Source: Bicyclus anynana (taxonomy: Eukaryota; Arthropoda; Insecta; Lepidoptera; Nymphalidae). Taken from it: a DNA stretch of 64,000 bases. The notes beneath the pieces are model-generated. The model had not been told where the DNA came from and did no database searches. It saw nothing but the letters and a program-made list of their open reading frames with translations. The translations under genes were made by a program, and so were the position numbers. Each line of letters begins with the position of its first letter. Position 1 is the stretch's first letter. The stretch is taken from assembly GCF_947172395.1 (NCBI RefSeq), contig NC_069099.1:14079740-14143739 (forward strand). The letters are read 5' to 3'. Below, in pieces: positions 11,226-23,440 of the stretch.

Positions 11226-11455
11226 TACTAGCGGACGCAAGCGACTTCGTCCGCGTGGAATACAGTTTTTCACAAATCCCGCGGGAACCATGGATTTTTC
11301 CGGGATGAAAGTAGCCTATGTGTTAATCCAGAGCAAAATCTATTTCTATTCCAAATTTCAGCCAAATCGCTTTAGTAGCTGCAGCGTAAAAGAGGTACAA
11401 ACATACTTGCACACTTTCAGACTTACACACAAACTTTCGCCTTTACATTATTAGT
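11226..11455 (+). mobile_element. LINE 3' tail (family C)
   Basis: CTAGCGGACGCAAGCGACTT, GCGGGAACCATGGATTTTTC, CAAATTTCAGCCAAATCG and a terminal TTTCGCCTTTACATTATTAG define family C. Related copies at 13482 and 57408. Confidence 0.85.
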
Positions 11456-12499
11456 GTGATACTACGAAAAAACTATGAAACTTATAGCAAGAAACGTACA
11501 CGTTTTAACTGTCGTAGAACGCCTAACAAATGTCGATGTGATGACGCATTCACTAAGCCAGATATCATACTAATATTAGGTATACAATATACAAATTCGG
11601 AAAAGATTGTGCCGACCAAAGTCGGCACGTCTATACCCGCTAGTAGCGATCGCAGCCAAACGACCGCAGGGCGCCTAAACCGCTATACTAAACTGTGACC
11701 TCACGAAATTCTGCCGCACGATACCGGCGCGGGCGGTGATTCACGTAATGATGGACGTTGGAGCTGACATATAGAGATGTGGACGCTAGATGAATCTCGA
11801 GCGACATGTAGACTACCCAATTAATAATGTTCTTCGGGAATTTCGGATGCGAACAATCGAACAGAAGAATAGTCTGTAGGAGCAGCACAGGAGTTTATTT
11901 TTTTAGAAATAGTCAAGACTTCGTCTTCGTCTTCGTGACCTAGCACAGTGATGATGCCAAAGGATTTCCAATCAAGGGCACATTCCTTCCTTCCAGCTTC
12001 CGTTTTTCCTACCACCGACAACGGCAGCATGTAAAATGTTTTTATATTAATTTACGTAATTGTTGTTAGTGTTCAATTTTAAAATACAAATTATGAAAAT
12101 TTATTTCAAGTAGGCCTTTTATTTTATTTTTATTATAAGTGTAGGTTAGGTTAGTTACTAGTAATTTAAATATTATAACAAAATGTTCAATACAGACCAC
12201 AAAACAAAACAAACAAAACCTTATTAATAGGTGATAGGTCATCGAACATTCCTTTACAAAGACACTTCAAGTAAATTAAACCTTCACCTTTATTATTAAG
12301 TCAATTAGAAGTTAGAAACGAAATATTCGGATACTTAAATCTCTCAAAAATTATCTTAATTTGTTCATAAACATGTTTGTCCAATAATTTCATTTGCATC
12401 CAAATCTGATTGGGGAAGATCACTTAATTGGATCTATTAAAACCGTTTGATTGGATTAAGGCATATTAAAGTTTCAATTCGAGTATAGATCTTTATATT
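11456..12499. other. unassigned sequence
   Basis: Small overlapping frames at 11456-11698 (+), 11688-11888 (-) and 11821-12030 (-) show no recognisable product. The segment 11600-12010 is less AT-rich than its surroundings. Confidence 0.35.
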
Positions 12500-12690
12500 T
12501 TTACTAGCGGACGCCCCGCGGCTCAACCCGTATAGTTCCCGTTCCCGTGGGAATAGAGAGATAAAATATACCCTATATTACTCGCTGATAATGCAGCTTT
12601 GCATTGGTGAAAGAATTTTTTAAATCAGCTCAGTGATTCAGGCGTAAAAGCGTAATAAACGAACACACATTCGCATTTATTATAGTTACG
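12500..12690 (+). mobile_element. LINE 3' tail, diverged B/C-type
   Basis: ACTAGCGGACGCCCCGCGGC ... GTTCCCGTTCCCGTGGGAAT ... CGCATTTATTATAGTTACGA. Mixed features of both tail families. Confidence 0.65.
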
Positions 12691-12730
12691 ATTCTACATC
12701 CTATCAACGAAAAGTTCTCATGGCCTAGAG

Positions 12731-13038
12731 CAGAGTTTCCCAAACTTTTTCGTGTCGTAGACTTTGCCTTGCCATGTTGGGTAGACCCCCTACTTATTTG
12801 ATATTGATTTTCTGTATCCTACAACTTACACAATTTTATAAACATATATAATACAATTTTTACTTCATAGTCACTTTTAAAATAATGTATATGTTTTGAT
12901 ATTATAAGATAATATGATGTAAAAATAGGTTACATCAGTGTATGTGTTATGATACACTATCGTGGAAACCATTTTCATTTAATGGACCCCCAAATTTTAT
13001 TTCGCTGACATAGACCCATTGCAGTTTGGGAATCACTG
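12731..13038. mobile_element. hAT-type MITE, 308 bp, intact 8-bp TSD
   Basis: Left end CAGAGTTTCCCAAACTTTTT. Right end read on the minus strand CAGTGATTCCCAAACTGC. GCCTAGAG flanks both sides exactly (12723-12730 and 13039-13046). The CAGNGNTTCCCAAACT ends and 8-bp duplication are diagnostic of hAT elements. The interior is AT-rich and has no transposase. Confidence 0.92.
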
Positions 13039-13046
13039 GCCTAGAG

Positions 13047-13481
13047 TTATCTTGAACCTGCTGGTAAGCTACAGTTTGTACTATACTGGTATTGCACTGG
13101 CCCTAAACCTGTTTGCCTGGTCGTGCCCTCTGCTACATTATTAGACTATTTCGATACTAGCTAGAGGAGATTACGAAGAGGCAATCCGGAATTAATATTT
13201 AAGAACTGTAATTATAGCCGTACCATTTAATTAATTAAAAATCTGTACAAAAACTGCTTTGTTAAATTTAATATATTTTTAATGCATCAATAATTTAAAA
13301 GAATAATAGTTGAGTATGTTTTTTTTTAAGTATTTATAACTTTAGCATAGATAAGTGCGGGCAATTAAAATTCTCAAGCTGTACTTCAAAAATCAGATCG
13401 AAACGTCCTCAGACTAAGAAAATGGTAGGTAAGTGGAGACTCTACCACAGTTAAATACAGTCTAAGTAAATAAAAAAAAAT
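13047..13481. other. unassigned sequence
   Basis: No recognised feature. Confidence 0.5.
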
Positions 13482-13680
13482 TAGCGGACGCATGCGAAGT
13501 TTTTCAAAAATTCTTCGGGAACCATAGATTTTTCCGGGATGAACAGTAGCCTATGTGTAAATCCAGAGTAAAATCTATTTCCATTCTAAATTTCAGCCAA
13601 ATCGGTTCAGTAGTTGCAGCGTCAAAGAGTAACAAACATCCATACAAACTTTCGCGTTTATAGTATTTTAAAGCAGGATT
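13482..13680 (+). mobile_element. LINE 3' tail (family C)
   Basis: TTAGCGGACGCATGCGAAG ... ATAGATTTTTCCGGGATGAA ... CAAACTTTCGCGTTTATAG. Internally shortened near the start. Confidence 0.85.
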
Positions 13681-14203
13681 TAAAGTCTTTGAGTCTTTTT
13701 ACCACTATACGTTTATAGTTACACTTTACATGTTAAACTAGTCGTTTCGATGATAAACCAAAATTCGAAAGTCATGTTAGCTTAACTTTAACCTTTCTAC
13801 GTGCTGGACAAAATCAAAATATAAATTAACTTCAATGTTTACATATCTAATACATATATTAGATGCCGATGTATAACGGATACTTTGATTGGTAATTTGT
13901 GATTACCTTACCCATTTAGACGAATTTATAGTGAAATCAAAATAATTCTACGTTTTAGAATTTTAGAATGCTTATTTGATATTCGACGTTATCATTTGAA
14001 ACGGAACGATCGATGTTAATATACTTCTAATTTTTACTCGATTCCAAAAAAGGAAGTTTTTTATTAGAAGTAGGTATTTATAGTAATAGGTAAATACCTA
14101 TAGCAGTAGGAAACGCTTACCTACTACTTTACTATTATTTGAATTCGAGATTTTTCAAAAACTACGAAGACAATTTGTGTAGTGTTTTCGTTATTAAATA
14201 AAT
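13681..14203. other. AT-rich sequence, nothing assigned
   Basis: No recognised feature. Confidence 0.5.
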
Positions 14204-14245
14204 AATTTAAATATTCATATTACTAGTAATATGAATATTTAAATT
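14204..14245. repeat. perfect 42-bp palindrome
   Basis: Two 21-base halves, the first being AATTTAAATATTCATATTAC plus T, meet at the centre of ACTAGT (14222-14227) with no spacer. No mismatch over 42 bases. Confidence 0.9.
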
Positions 14246-14499
14246 GATTAAATTGATATTTAAATATGAGTTTTTTTTATAGAAAATTAAAAATTATAGT
14301 TTCCTTTGTTTGATTTTTGGAGCTATGTTTTTATTTTAGTGGTATATTTTTAGGTAGACATAACTTTTTCCATATTTCATGATTCGTGAAGTTTTCGTTT
14401 TGTTTATTTTGAGATAAGTACTTGAAAAATAAGAAAACAACCTAAAAAAAGTAACATGAGAACGGTTCAGAAAATTTTAAATGCAAGTAGATTAATTAA

Positions 14500-14728
14500 C
14501 AGAGTCGCAGCGCCAAAAAATTTTACCGAATAATTTCACCGCGACTAGTTGCCTCGACGGTGACAGAAGGGCTGGCTCATTTTTTCGTAAGGGATCAGCC
14601 TGGCTGTCCAGCGCGGAAATGCAGCCAGTATTCTTGCCACCATTCCACGTGGGCATGATTTGTATAGTTATTAGGATAAGTTAGCTTAAGTTCCATATTG
14701 TCAATAAAAAAAAAGAAAAAAAAAACTA
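14500..14728 (+). pseudogene. non-LTR retrotransposon ORF2 C-terminus and poly(A) end, decayed
   Basis: From 14594 one frame reads ISLAVQRGNAASILATIP and eight further residues to TAG at 14672-14674. This motif is at the C-terminus of lepidopteran Jockey/R1-like LINE polymerases as I remember them. Upstream, the frame is lost by a shift or stop near 14580-14593. A short 3' UTR leads to CAATAAAAAAAAAGAAAAA (14700-14725), a poly(A)-type tail, so this is a plus-strand 5'-truncated insertion. Confidence 0.65.
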
Positions 14729-14949
14729 ACACAAAATAAATAATAATTTATGTTAAATGAAACCATGTACTTAAAGAGAAAATGTCTCTATAACTACGAC
14801 TAAGTATGTAATAATATTTCGTTCATCGTAAAAAAACAATAAAAGCAAGCAGTAAAGGCTAATCATAATCAAATCAAGGGAGACCCGAGTGAACATCACA
14901 CGTTGAGATATTAGAAACTTGGTACGAGCCGCACTAATAAATCACCTCT

Positions 14950-15070
14950 TTACTTCGTTAGGTGCGTGCCGACCGCGCCGCGGGGGTCCACCTTCGATTC
15001 CCGGCGTGGCAATTGAGGTAACCCCCTGTTGGATATTTTGACGTGCTATATTGTGGTGTAATGTGTACTT
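14950..15070 (+). mobile_element. possible SINE head
   Basis: Box B-like CTTCGATTCCCGG (14992) and an upstream GTGCGTGCCGACCG. Too diverged to fix a family or ends. Confidence 0.3.
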
Positions 15071-15177
15071 CTGATGAATGGTGGGAGTTTGGTTTCGTCA
15101 AGTGGTACAACATTATCAACAGCTGGTTTATTTAACCTATGTTGTATTTTTTTTTCCTAGCTTTTATATGTTATGTA

Positions 15178-15458
15178 TGAGCTCGAGTCTCCTCTCAGAA
15201 TGAGAGGGGTTAGGCCAATAGTCCACCACGCTGACCCATTACATATTGGCAGACTTAACACACGCAGAGAATTATGAAAATTCTCTGGTATGCAGGTTTC
15301 CTCACGATGTTTTTCCTTCACCGTTTGAGACACATGATATTTAATTTCTTAAAATGCACACAACCGAATGTTGGAGGTGCTTGCCCAGGACCGGATTCGA
15401 ACCCACGCCCTCCGGAATTGGAGGCAGAGGTCATATCCACTGGGCTATCACGTCCTCC
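15178..15458 (-). mobile_element. SINE family A, full length, minus orientation
   Basis: In element sense it begins at about 15458 with a tRNA-derived head: box A TAGCCCAGTGGATATGACC, box B GTGGGTTCGAATCCGG. It continues through GCACCTCCAACATTCGG... and the body, ending GGAGACTCGAGCTC at 15178. This is one of eight copies or fragments in the window; the head is Pol III-type. Confidence 0.93.
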
Positions 15459-15692
15459 CTTAGATTAATAGATCCTACTATTCTTAATGTAAGCTTTGTT
15501 TAATACCTATGTATGGGTCAAATTTTAGAAGTAAGAATCATTTATTGCGTATCTTACTTAAGTTGTGAATTGCATTTATGTGGCGGCATGATGATAGAGT
15601 CGGAAGGTGATCATAGAACATAGAAACTTCTAACTAAACCAAATAAACCCATAAGATTTGAAGTAATTTGTCTTGGTAAATACTCTTTTTAA

Positions 15693-15812
15693 GAAATGAA
15701 ATATCACGTGTCTCGAACGGTGAAGGAAAAACATCGCGAGGAAACCGGCATACCTGAGAATCTTCTTAGCCAGCCAGGCCAGCGTGGTGGACTAAGGCCT
15801 AACTCCTTTGTT
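15693..15812 (+). mobile_element. SINE family A, internal fragment
   Basis: GAAATATCACGTGTCTCGAA ... AGCCAGGCCAGCGTGGTGGA ... CTAAGGCCTAAC. Both ends are missing. Confidence 0.75.
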
Positions 15813-17589
15813 TCTGGCAGGATACTCGTGTTCGGGTTAAGCAGCGAAATTTTGTGTGAAAGTCTGTGCTTTAAAATTCGAAGGGTAAAGGATTCCCACA
15901 AAGTCACAAGCAGTTGGTAGTATATAAGATAGATCAACAAAATACCTACATTAAATTATACTTAACATAGTATACGTGTCGACGTAATCGCTATCAATAA
16001 GTTTTCCTTGTAAAAACATCGTAAAAAAGTGGAACAATCGCCTTACATAATATGTGAAAATAAAAAGCTGAATTGTATAAATGAATCCAAGACATCCGCA
16101 TACCGCGAACAGGTTTCGCGCATTCGTAGACAACGTAAGCTTAGTCAGCGTCTATTTAGATATACCTAAGCATGTATTGAAGTAAGAATTTACAAGAGAA
16201 ATTTGCTAGTTAAGCAATAGTCTGTCCAGATCTTCGTAATTGTATAAAAGAATAGTGCTTTTTCCAAAGGTAAATGCGGTAGGAAATTATGGAGTTTCAA
16301 TCATGATGGCTTTGGTAGTAGCAGATTTCAAAGAATAGGAAAAGGACTCTGTCGTCCATGTAGTATGAGAAACCATGTTTCCAGTCACCAGATATTTAAT
16401 TTTGTGATCCTTGGAAAAACACCCTTAAATATAACTCTCAACTTTAAGGGTTTTCAATGAGTGTCGCCTTTATCTAGTTTCTTAATCATCCTTAGATAAC
16501 ACCGTTTAAAATTAAACTCTAAGGTTCTTCGCCGAGGGATTCAGTGACCAGCCTTGGACGTGTTCGGAGTTTCCGTTATTATGTAGAAATCATCAAAGGT
16601 ATGGGTTGAACACGAGTAGTATCTCAAGCTCACTACCATCTAAAGCTTTTTGCTTACGTTTATTATAAAACGTTCGTTAAGAGCATTCATTCAGTGGTCG
16701 AGTTTCTCACCATATAAATAAACGTCACAATTATGATCTCAAATTCCTTGAACTTCAAGTTTGATATTCAGGAATTCATAGAAGACCTTAGACTGCTTCG
16801 TCACTTAACGGGTCAAGATCAAGTCAAACTGTTACATGAAAACCTAACAGTGTAGATTTGCAAACCTCTCTTAGAATCGTAGTCATAATGTTCGATTAAT
16901 CCCACCAAAGAATCCAAAGAGATGAAGGCGTCCGTCAAAAAATTTTAAAAGTTAATTATCGAATACTTTTACCGCCGGTCGGGGTCCGAGCAGATACATC
17001 ACCCCACGAATATAAATCACCAGGTGATTGATTGTGGTGTATATCTCACGCTCGTTCGCTAGCTCCTTTTTTAATCCGGACCACAAATGATTTTTACACT
17101 TTACTTCCTTTTATGATTCCGTTTCGCTTTTGGATATTTACGGCTATTGGATTCAGAAGTGGGATGCTTGATCCTTGTTGTCGTCTAACGTCTCAAATCA
17201 ATTGCAGTTCTACTAAGATAAATAATTTCATCGTTTATAATTTACGTGATACTGTACGTGATTACAATTCTTACTACATTTGCTTGACCCCTAGTTTTTT
17301 AGGAGATTCCATAATATGACTTAAAAACTTCAATCTTTTTCGCTTTCCAACGGTAATTTGATCAGGATTTTCCATCAACAGTAGAATGTTAAAATTATTT
17401 AATGCAGCAACTGTTCAAGGTTGGTCTTGTATCTAATTCAATATACAAGCATGTAATATATCGTAGGTATTCTTTAAATCTACGCTATTAAAACTAAAAC
17501 AGACATGATTTGCGAGAATAATAATTGTAGAACAAAACAAATGTTGTGATAATAATGCCCCTGCGCTTACACAATCTTCAGAAATTAAT
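15813..17589. other. unassigned; possible coding relic on the minus strand
   Basis: 16240-16960 reads on the minus strand as short protein-like runs switching between two frames and broken by many stops (for example SKDHKIKYLVTGNMVSHTTW near 16410 and CDVYLYGEKLDH near 16720). I cannot name the family. An open frame at 17032-17319 (+) is unrecognised. Confidence 0.3.
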
Positions 17590-18190
17590 TTTACCGTCTA
17601 ATCGGCAGGAGCATCAGACGAGAGCGTAGAATTCGGTGAGACAACGACTCGAGGCGGTGCCCACTTTGCTGCGTCACAGCACAGAGATATTATCGTTTCT
17701 TGTGAGCATAATAACTGTGACATGTATCGTACGTCGCTCCAGGGCCGCTCGTAATGGTCCACATTCTGGGAAACCTCGAGACTTACCATTAAGATACCAT
17801 CGAGAGTTACGTGCCGACGCGTTCCCACGGCGGCATCGCGAAAACCCCTCACCATCAATCAGCGGACAACCCTTGCCGGACAACGGGCCGGACATCGGTC
17901 AGGAGTTACACCGGACCGAAAACATTAATTAAAAACCGAAAATAATAGACCGGTTTCGATTCCTCACAATGGAATGACCCTTAGACGATGCCCGTTGAAC
18001 CTGCCAATACTGGTTCCGGGCGTCGGAAGCTAATTGCGTTTCTGCGCATTTTGTCCAGCGATTTGCATGTGAATTTGGGGCCAAACTACAATAGGGGACA
18101 GTGCTAATCTTTCCCCGAACGACTCGTAGGTAAGCTTGCCCTTGCTCGCTTCAATGGGCTGCCAGAAACTCGATAGCGGACTACCATAAA
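17590..18190. other. moderately GC-rich non-repetitive block
   Basis: About 600 bp of unique-looking sequence, higher in GC than the surrounding intron. It has overlapping open frames on both strands (17598-17932), none with recognisable domains, and the octamer ATTTGCAT at 18061-18068. A candidate conserved non-coding element of svp, not shown by this sequence alone. Confidence 0.3.
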
Positions 18191-21100
18191 CATTGAATTT
18201 TAAGTGAATGCTTAATAAATATAAAGTTTCGTTTAAACATACAAATAGTTTGACTTTCGGTTGCGGTTTGTGTTACAAATCTTAAATTATTACATTTACC
18301 TCTACCGTAGTGTAAATAGCTTCATCAGATTATAAGTATCAGTATCAAGTAGCTTTAAGCTTTATATTTAGCTTTACATTACTTCTATAATCGTTTTGTC
18401 GTTGACCAATACGAATAGGTGTCTTTTTAGAATATTTACAACATGTATGGTAATTTTTCTGACACGAGGAATCTTTAGAATAATTTGTTGTTGATCTTAT
18501 AGAATATTTTTATAACAACAATTTGTTTCCGTACGATTTGAGTTTGACAAAATATACTCTCAATGATGTATGACATTTTTTTTATTGAATACCTAACCTA
18601 TTAATTGTAGTACTATTGACAGATTATGATTATAATCTAGTACCTACCACAACTTAGGTAGTATTACAGTCATTGTCATAATAATGAAGTTTCAATCAAT
18701 TTGAATCTGAAGGAAAGGCATACAACATTAGAGTTAATAAAACGCTTGTACAACCAGGCAGTGCATCAAATCCTTCACTATAGTGGTCAGCACTGGTCAA
18801 ACGACGTTATGTTTCTCACGCTATAGCTATTTGACCACCTAGACCAGCTCTAATGCAAACACACCCAACATTACGGTCAGTTGGCCAACAATGGCAACAC
18901 CTGGTTCAAGACGCCAAATTGACACCCTCCTCAAAACGCAACGCTGATCCTTTTGGCATTCCATTGTCTGACCAAAGGCGTACGCAAGGCGTTTAACCAT
19001 TGAACAATATAATAAAATATAATAACCGGCGCAAACATTGCAACAATTTGCAGCCCCTGGGAACACTTTGGTTATATGACGTTTTTGACACATCTTGTGG
19101 GTTTTGCAAGGAAGTATTATTTCGCCAGCATGTATGGATTCGTTCGTACAATTGATGGATTTTGCGCTTCGACCGATTGAATACGGTCAGGCCTGCGCAG
19201 TCATGACACTTCCGTTAATGTGATGAATGGATAATAGAATCATAATTTTGAGGTTATAAGTTAATTTTTTTGGTTACTTTATGTATGAGTGTATACGAAC
19301 TAAAAACTCAAATTCTTTAGTTCCATGCCTAGGTATGATTTATAGTTTCAGCTCGCTTTCAGACACTTAAGTAAGAACATTAACCTTACAATGATTTTTT
19401 TTGCACTCATCTTAGCCGTTACACCATGCATAATATTTTGTGCATAATTCCTATGGCTATTAATTTTTAAATTGTATACTGTCTAATATAATGTAATGAA
19501 ATACCAATTAAAATTAACAAAACAACATAAATTTCTGATTTTTGCAAAAAATCAGTAACATAGACCTCTATAAGACTATCTACAAATCTATAATATACAT
19601 CCATAGATTGAAGCTACTATCAAGATTGTAAATTATTTATTTTTATACCACCATGACAATTATGTACTTTAAGATTAGAATAAAACTCACAAATAACTAA
19701 AATATAAAAGATGATTTGTATCACTTACAATTAGAACAACAAGCAAAACTTGTTAAAGCTTATAAAATAAAAATAGATAAAGGTAGTATACAAAAACACA
19801 ATCATAATAGATAAAAACATAAAAATAATATTAAAAATAAAATTGATACCAATTCAAAATAAAAATCTATTAATATTCATAAAACTCCCCTCGAGTGGTT
19901 CGATAGCAAAAATCTTTCTAAATGACCGGTCCAGCACAAAAACTTATTAAGATATACCAAACAATGAAGTCAATGATTGATGTGCCGCTAAACAATACCG
20001 CGCCTTTGTTCCCGAAGTGACGGACGAACCCGGGGCCCTTTGTATAGTAATTTATGCACTTATTAATAAACCGGTTTTCAATGTGCTTAATTAATCAATA
20101 CTTGGATGTGTTGTTTGACGAACATTTTTAAATCTACTAATATTATATGAGTTTAGTTTCTTAATTTTTGTTAGGCGTTTTGTCGTTAAATATATTAATG
20201 TAAACCTAATTGGATTAGTAATATTAGTAAAAATCTGTAAACTAAGCTTTGAATAAATAAACAAAGAAATAAATAATGTACAGATATAAACGCTCTTAAG
20301 TAAGTACATAATTAAAAACAAAGTTGACAATATTCATAACAGGACAATTTTAATTTCGTATTTAAATTCTAGTGATTGGTCCTGGCAAATATACAACTAT
20401 TATGCTAAAGCTGTATCATATTTATAGAACTTTAAAGTATCGTATCTATTTTGCCCACAAAATAGCAAAGTAAACCGAAAGAAAATGAGCCGCATAGGAA
20501 AAGACAAAAACACAAATCTTTTTGGAACCTTTGGACATTGCATTGTTTCTTCGAATGCTGCGATTAAAACAGCGATAACTCGCTATCATAGCTCTACGGC
20601 GTTGTTAAGAATGGTCATTACACAAAAAGCTATCTGTAACAAATCGAGTTGTATCAAAGCTATTTGTAACAAAGCCAGTGGTAGCGCCGGACTATGAACC
20701 CTTTCAACCGCTAAAACGGTTTAGAAAACAACTACTTTCGATGCAGTTAGAAAAAAGAATTACAAAAGGTGACGAAGCTGCGTAATCTCGCCAGATCTTC
20801 AATGTCTAAGACGATTATACAATGATAAAAGAGCACGCTTTTTTCCTCTATTATTAACGGTTAATCTTGAATGAAAAAAGCCACCTTTTGCACCTTTGCA
20901 TTGTTTGTTGACGGCAAACAAATCGTTTGTTGGGCAAAATACGAGGTAAGGGCTGATGGGGTGATCAAGGGTTGGGTCGAGATCGGGGTTACTTGTCCTT
21001 TCCGGTATGTGGGCCACATTATCTAAGGAAGGGATTGTAATGATGCTTTCGCAAAGGTGTTGAGGTTTTATTCAGGGTTTTATTGATTAGATTATGCAGA

Positions 21101-21597
21101 AGATAAATCACAGCAGTTATGCAACAATATATAAGACAGTATACAATTAGTCAGTAACTATTTGATATATTTTCTGCCATGTTGCTTTACCAATTATCTA
21201 GAGCAGAGTGAATTTTGTATCATAAAGTTAATGACATCGCACACTTTGAAGAACAATCGTTGTGGCACGATCATATCGTGCATAAAAAAAAACAAAACGT
21301 TGATTTGACTGTCCCATAAAATATAAATTTTACAAATAGTACAAATAAACCCAAAGTTGTAAATAATATAAAATCAAAAAACACCTGATCGAAATTGGTT
21401 ATGTAAATTTTAAAGTATTAGCAAATTAAAGACTTAAACAGTCCTTTAAAGGTCCCAAAGGTCACTCAAATCGTATCAAAGAATGTAAAAAAGGTACAAA
21501 AGTGTGGAAAGGTACAAAACACGGTGTTAGCAGGTGTGGTATAATCAGTGACCCCGGCGGGCGGTCTCGTTATGAACTCACATCGGCCTGCGGGCAT
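18191..21597. other. long AT-rich intronic stretch, nothing assigned
   Basis: No recognised transposon over 3.4 kb. Small frames at 18839-19093, 20091-20330, 20485-20697 and 20799-21017 have no recognisable product. 20810-21060 is locally less AT-rich. Confidence 0.4.
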
Positions 21598-21684
21598 GGA
21601 CTGAGACTAAAGAAAAAGATGGTATACGCAACGCAAATAAACACATTTATAAAAGAGAAGTAAACCTATCACATAGATATTGAA
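21598..21684 (+). repeat. diverged direct repeat flanking a SINE (left copy)
   Basis: GAGACTAAAGAA..GATGG and GCAAATAAACAC recur at 22120-22204 on the other side of the SINE. It is too long and diverged for a target-site duplication, more like a local duplication. Confidence 0.5.
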
Positions 21685-21717
21685 TAAACTTTGAGGAGGA
21701 GGAGGAGAAGTTTGTAG

Positions 21718-22035
21718 ACAGTCTCAGTGGCGCAGTGGTGTGTGCGGTGTAATTGGAAGACGGTGGTCCTGGGTTCGATTCCCGACCGATTGAGGTTTTC
21801 TTTATTGGTCCAGGTCTGGCTGGTGGGAGGCTTTGTCCGTGGCTAGTTACCAAGCTACCGGCAAAAACGAACCATCTAGTGATTTACCAAGTCGTGTAGA
21901 AACCGAAATAGTGTTGTGGTGGTTTTCATCCTCCTTCCAACAAGTTAGAACGCTTCCATCTTAAATTGCATCACCACTTACCATCAGGTGAGATTGCGGT
22001 CAAGAGCTAACTTGTAAAGAATAAAAAAAACAAAA
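21718..22035 (+). mobile_element. SINE family B, full length, plus orientation
   Basis: A tRNA-derived head has box A TGGCGCAGTGGTG (21728) and box B GGGTTCGATTCC (21771). The body has TTGGTCCAGGTCTGGCTGG, TGGCTAGTTACCAAGCTACC and CCATCAGGTGAGATTGCGGT, ending GCTAACTTGTAAAGAATAAA-A(n). Best plus-strand copy in the window. Confidence 0.94.
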
Positions 22036-23400
22036 GATATAATGGACAAATAAGAAACTTTTATGTAGTTGATTGCTAAAAATGATTTTCTTAGTAACTT
22101 GCGACTTGGGGACGTAGAAATTGAGACTAAAGAATCGATGGAAAACATAATGCAAATAAACACTTTTTTTAAAGCAAAGATAACGTATCACATATAGGTT
22201 ACAGAAAGCAAAGATGAAGTATTAGCCAAGTAGAAACTTTACTTGACTTATAATAATGAATTAGGAAAGTACAATCAGTAGTTAATCGACAAACAGTATT
22301 TGAGGCTACCTAAAAATAGCTTAAAATGGTGGCGCTGCGTCAGAGAAGAAAACGAATGAAATATCCTAATACCAAAAAAAATATGTGTTTCTTTCATGTT
22401 ATGCATATCATCTACGAGTATCTTTTTGGGGAGAGATATCGTATAACTTCGCAAATAATATTCTAAAAATAATGTAAAATCATACAAATCACATTCCTTC
22501 CATTTATATTCTTTGGCTAACTTTTTTAATTTCTGGCTTTTAACTCAGAATTGAGAACCTACTTTTTATGTCAGTTAAAAACTGAAATTAACTTTAAATT
22601 TCTTTTCCTTATTTCTTTTTATATTTTCTAAAATCTATGTGTGGGGTACCTCATGTTTTATGGCTGCTATAAATAGTTACTCACCCATGTTTTACTATGA
22701 GCTACATTTGCGCACTATTCATAAAATTACGCAAAGATAAAATAAATCTATTCATAAAATTATTAAACACTAATTTTTAATCGCGCCTACTGCTACATAA
22801 AATTTTATAATAACTTTTTAAGTTATTGCTTAAGCGTTCTTTAATATTACTTAATAAATTGTTTTCTTTTATACTTGTGCAATTATAACTTATTTCTAGT
22901 TTTCTAATTCTACTATTGTCATATTTGTATTTATAGTTTTCTTAATTTTTATACGTTAAGTTTATAAATGCGAAATTTAGCTACATTAAAAGACTCGAAA
23001 ATTGGATTCATCAAGTTTATTTATTACTGAGATATTCTTTCTAAATTGTGGATAGTGTTTTGGTCACTTATTGCCCAAATGTATACCTTACCTAACTTAC
23101 CATCGATAAAATAACTTTTTTTTATTTTCCGCATTTAAATTTCAAGGTGTTCAAAATATTGTGTGCCTATTTCCCATGTTGCGATTTTGTAATACTTTCA
23201 ATAGAAGTTAAAACTTAAGATCAAACAAGTAAATATTTGACACAATGCAATATAAAGTCGTAAGCCCGTTCGAAGAGACGTATATGAAGCTTTGTAACAA
23301 GTTTTTGCACAATCAATTAAGCAGACTGAGAACTTATTTTCCAAAAAAAAAAATGGGAAAAAGACGACAACAAATGTTACTGTGAACAGGTGTTTAAAAG
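22036..23400. other. AT-rich intronic sequence
   Basis: Right copy of the direct repeat at 22120-22204; otherwise no recognised feature. Confidence 0.4.
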
Positions 23401-23408
23401 AGGCTCAG

Positions 23409-23437
23409 GGGTCACATCCGAGGTCAATCTTTGCCCT
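23409..23437. promoter_or_regulatory. cluster of three nuclear-receptor half-sites (candidate)
   Basis: GGGTCA (23409-23414) and AGGTCA (23421-23426) form a direct repeat with a 6-base spacer. TGCCCT (23432-23437) adds an inverted half-site. COUP-TF proteins bind AGGTCA repeats with loose spacing. Binding here is inference. Confidence 0.3.
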
Positions 23438-23440
23438 TGG

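Noticed and set aside
16240..16960. Broken protein-like runs on the minus strand, considered as a decayed gene or retroelement
   Set aside because: Too many frame changes and stops to identify; I could not assign a family honestly. A translated search of 16200-17000 would decide.
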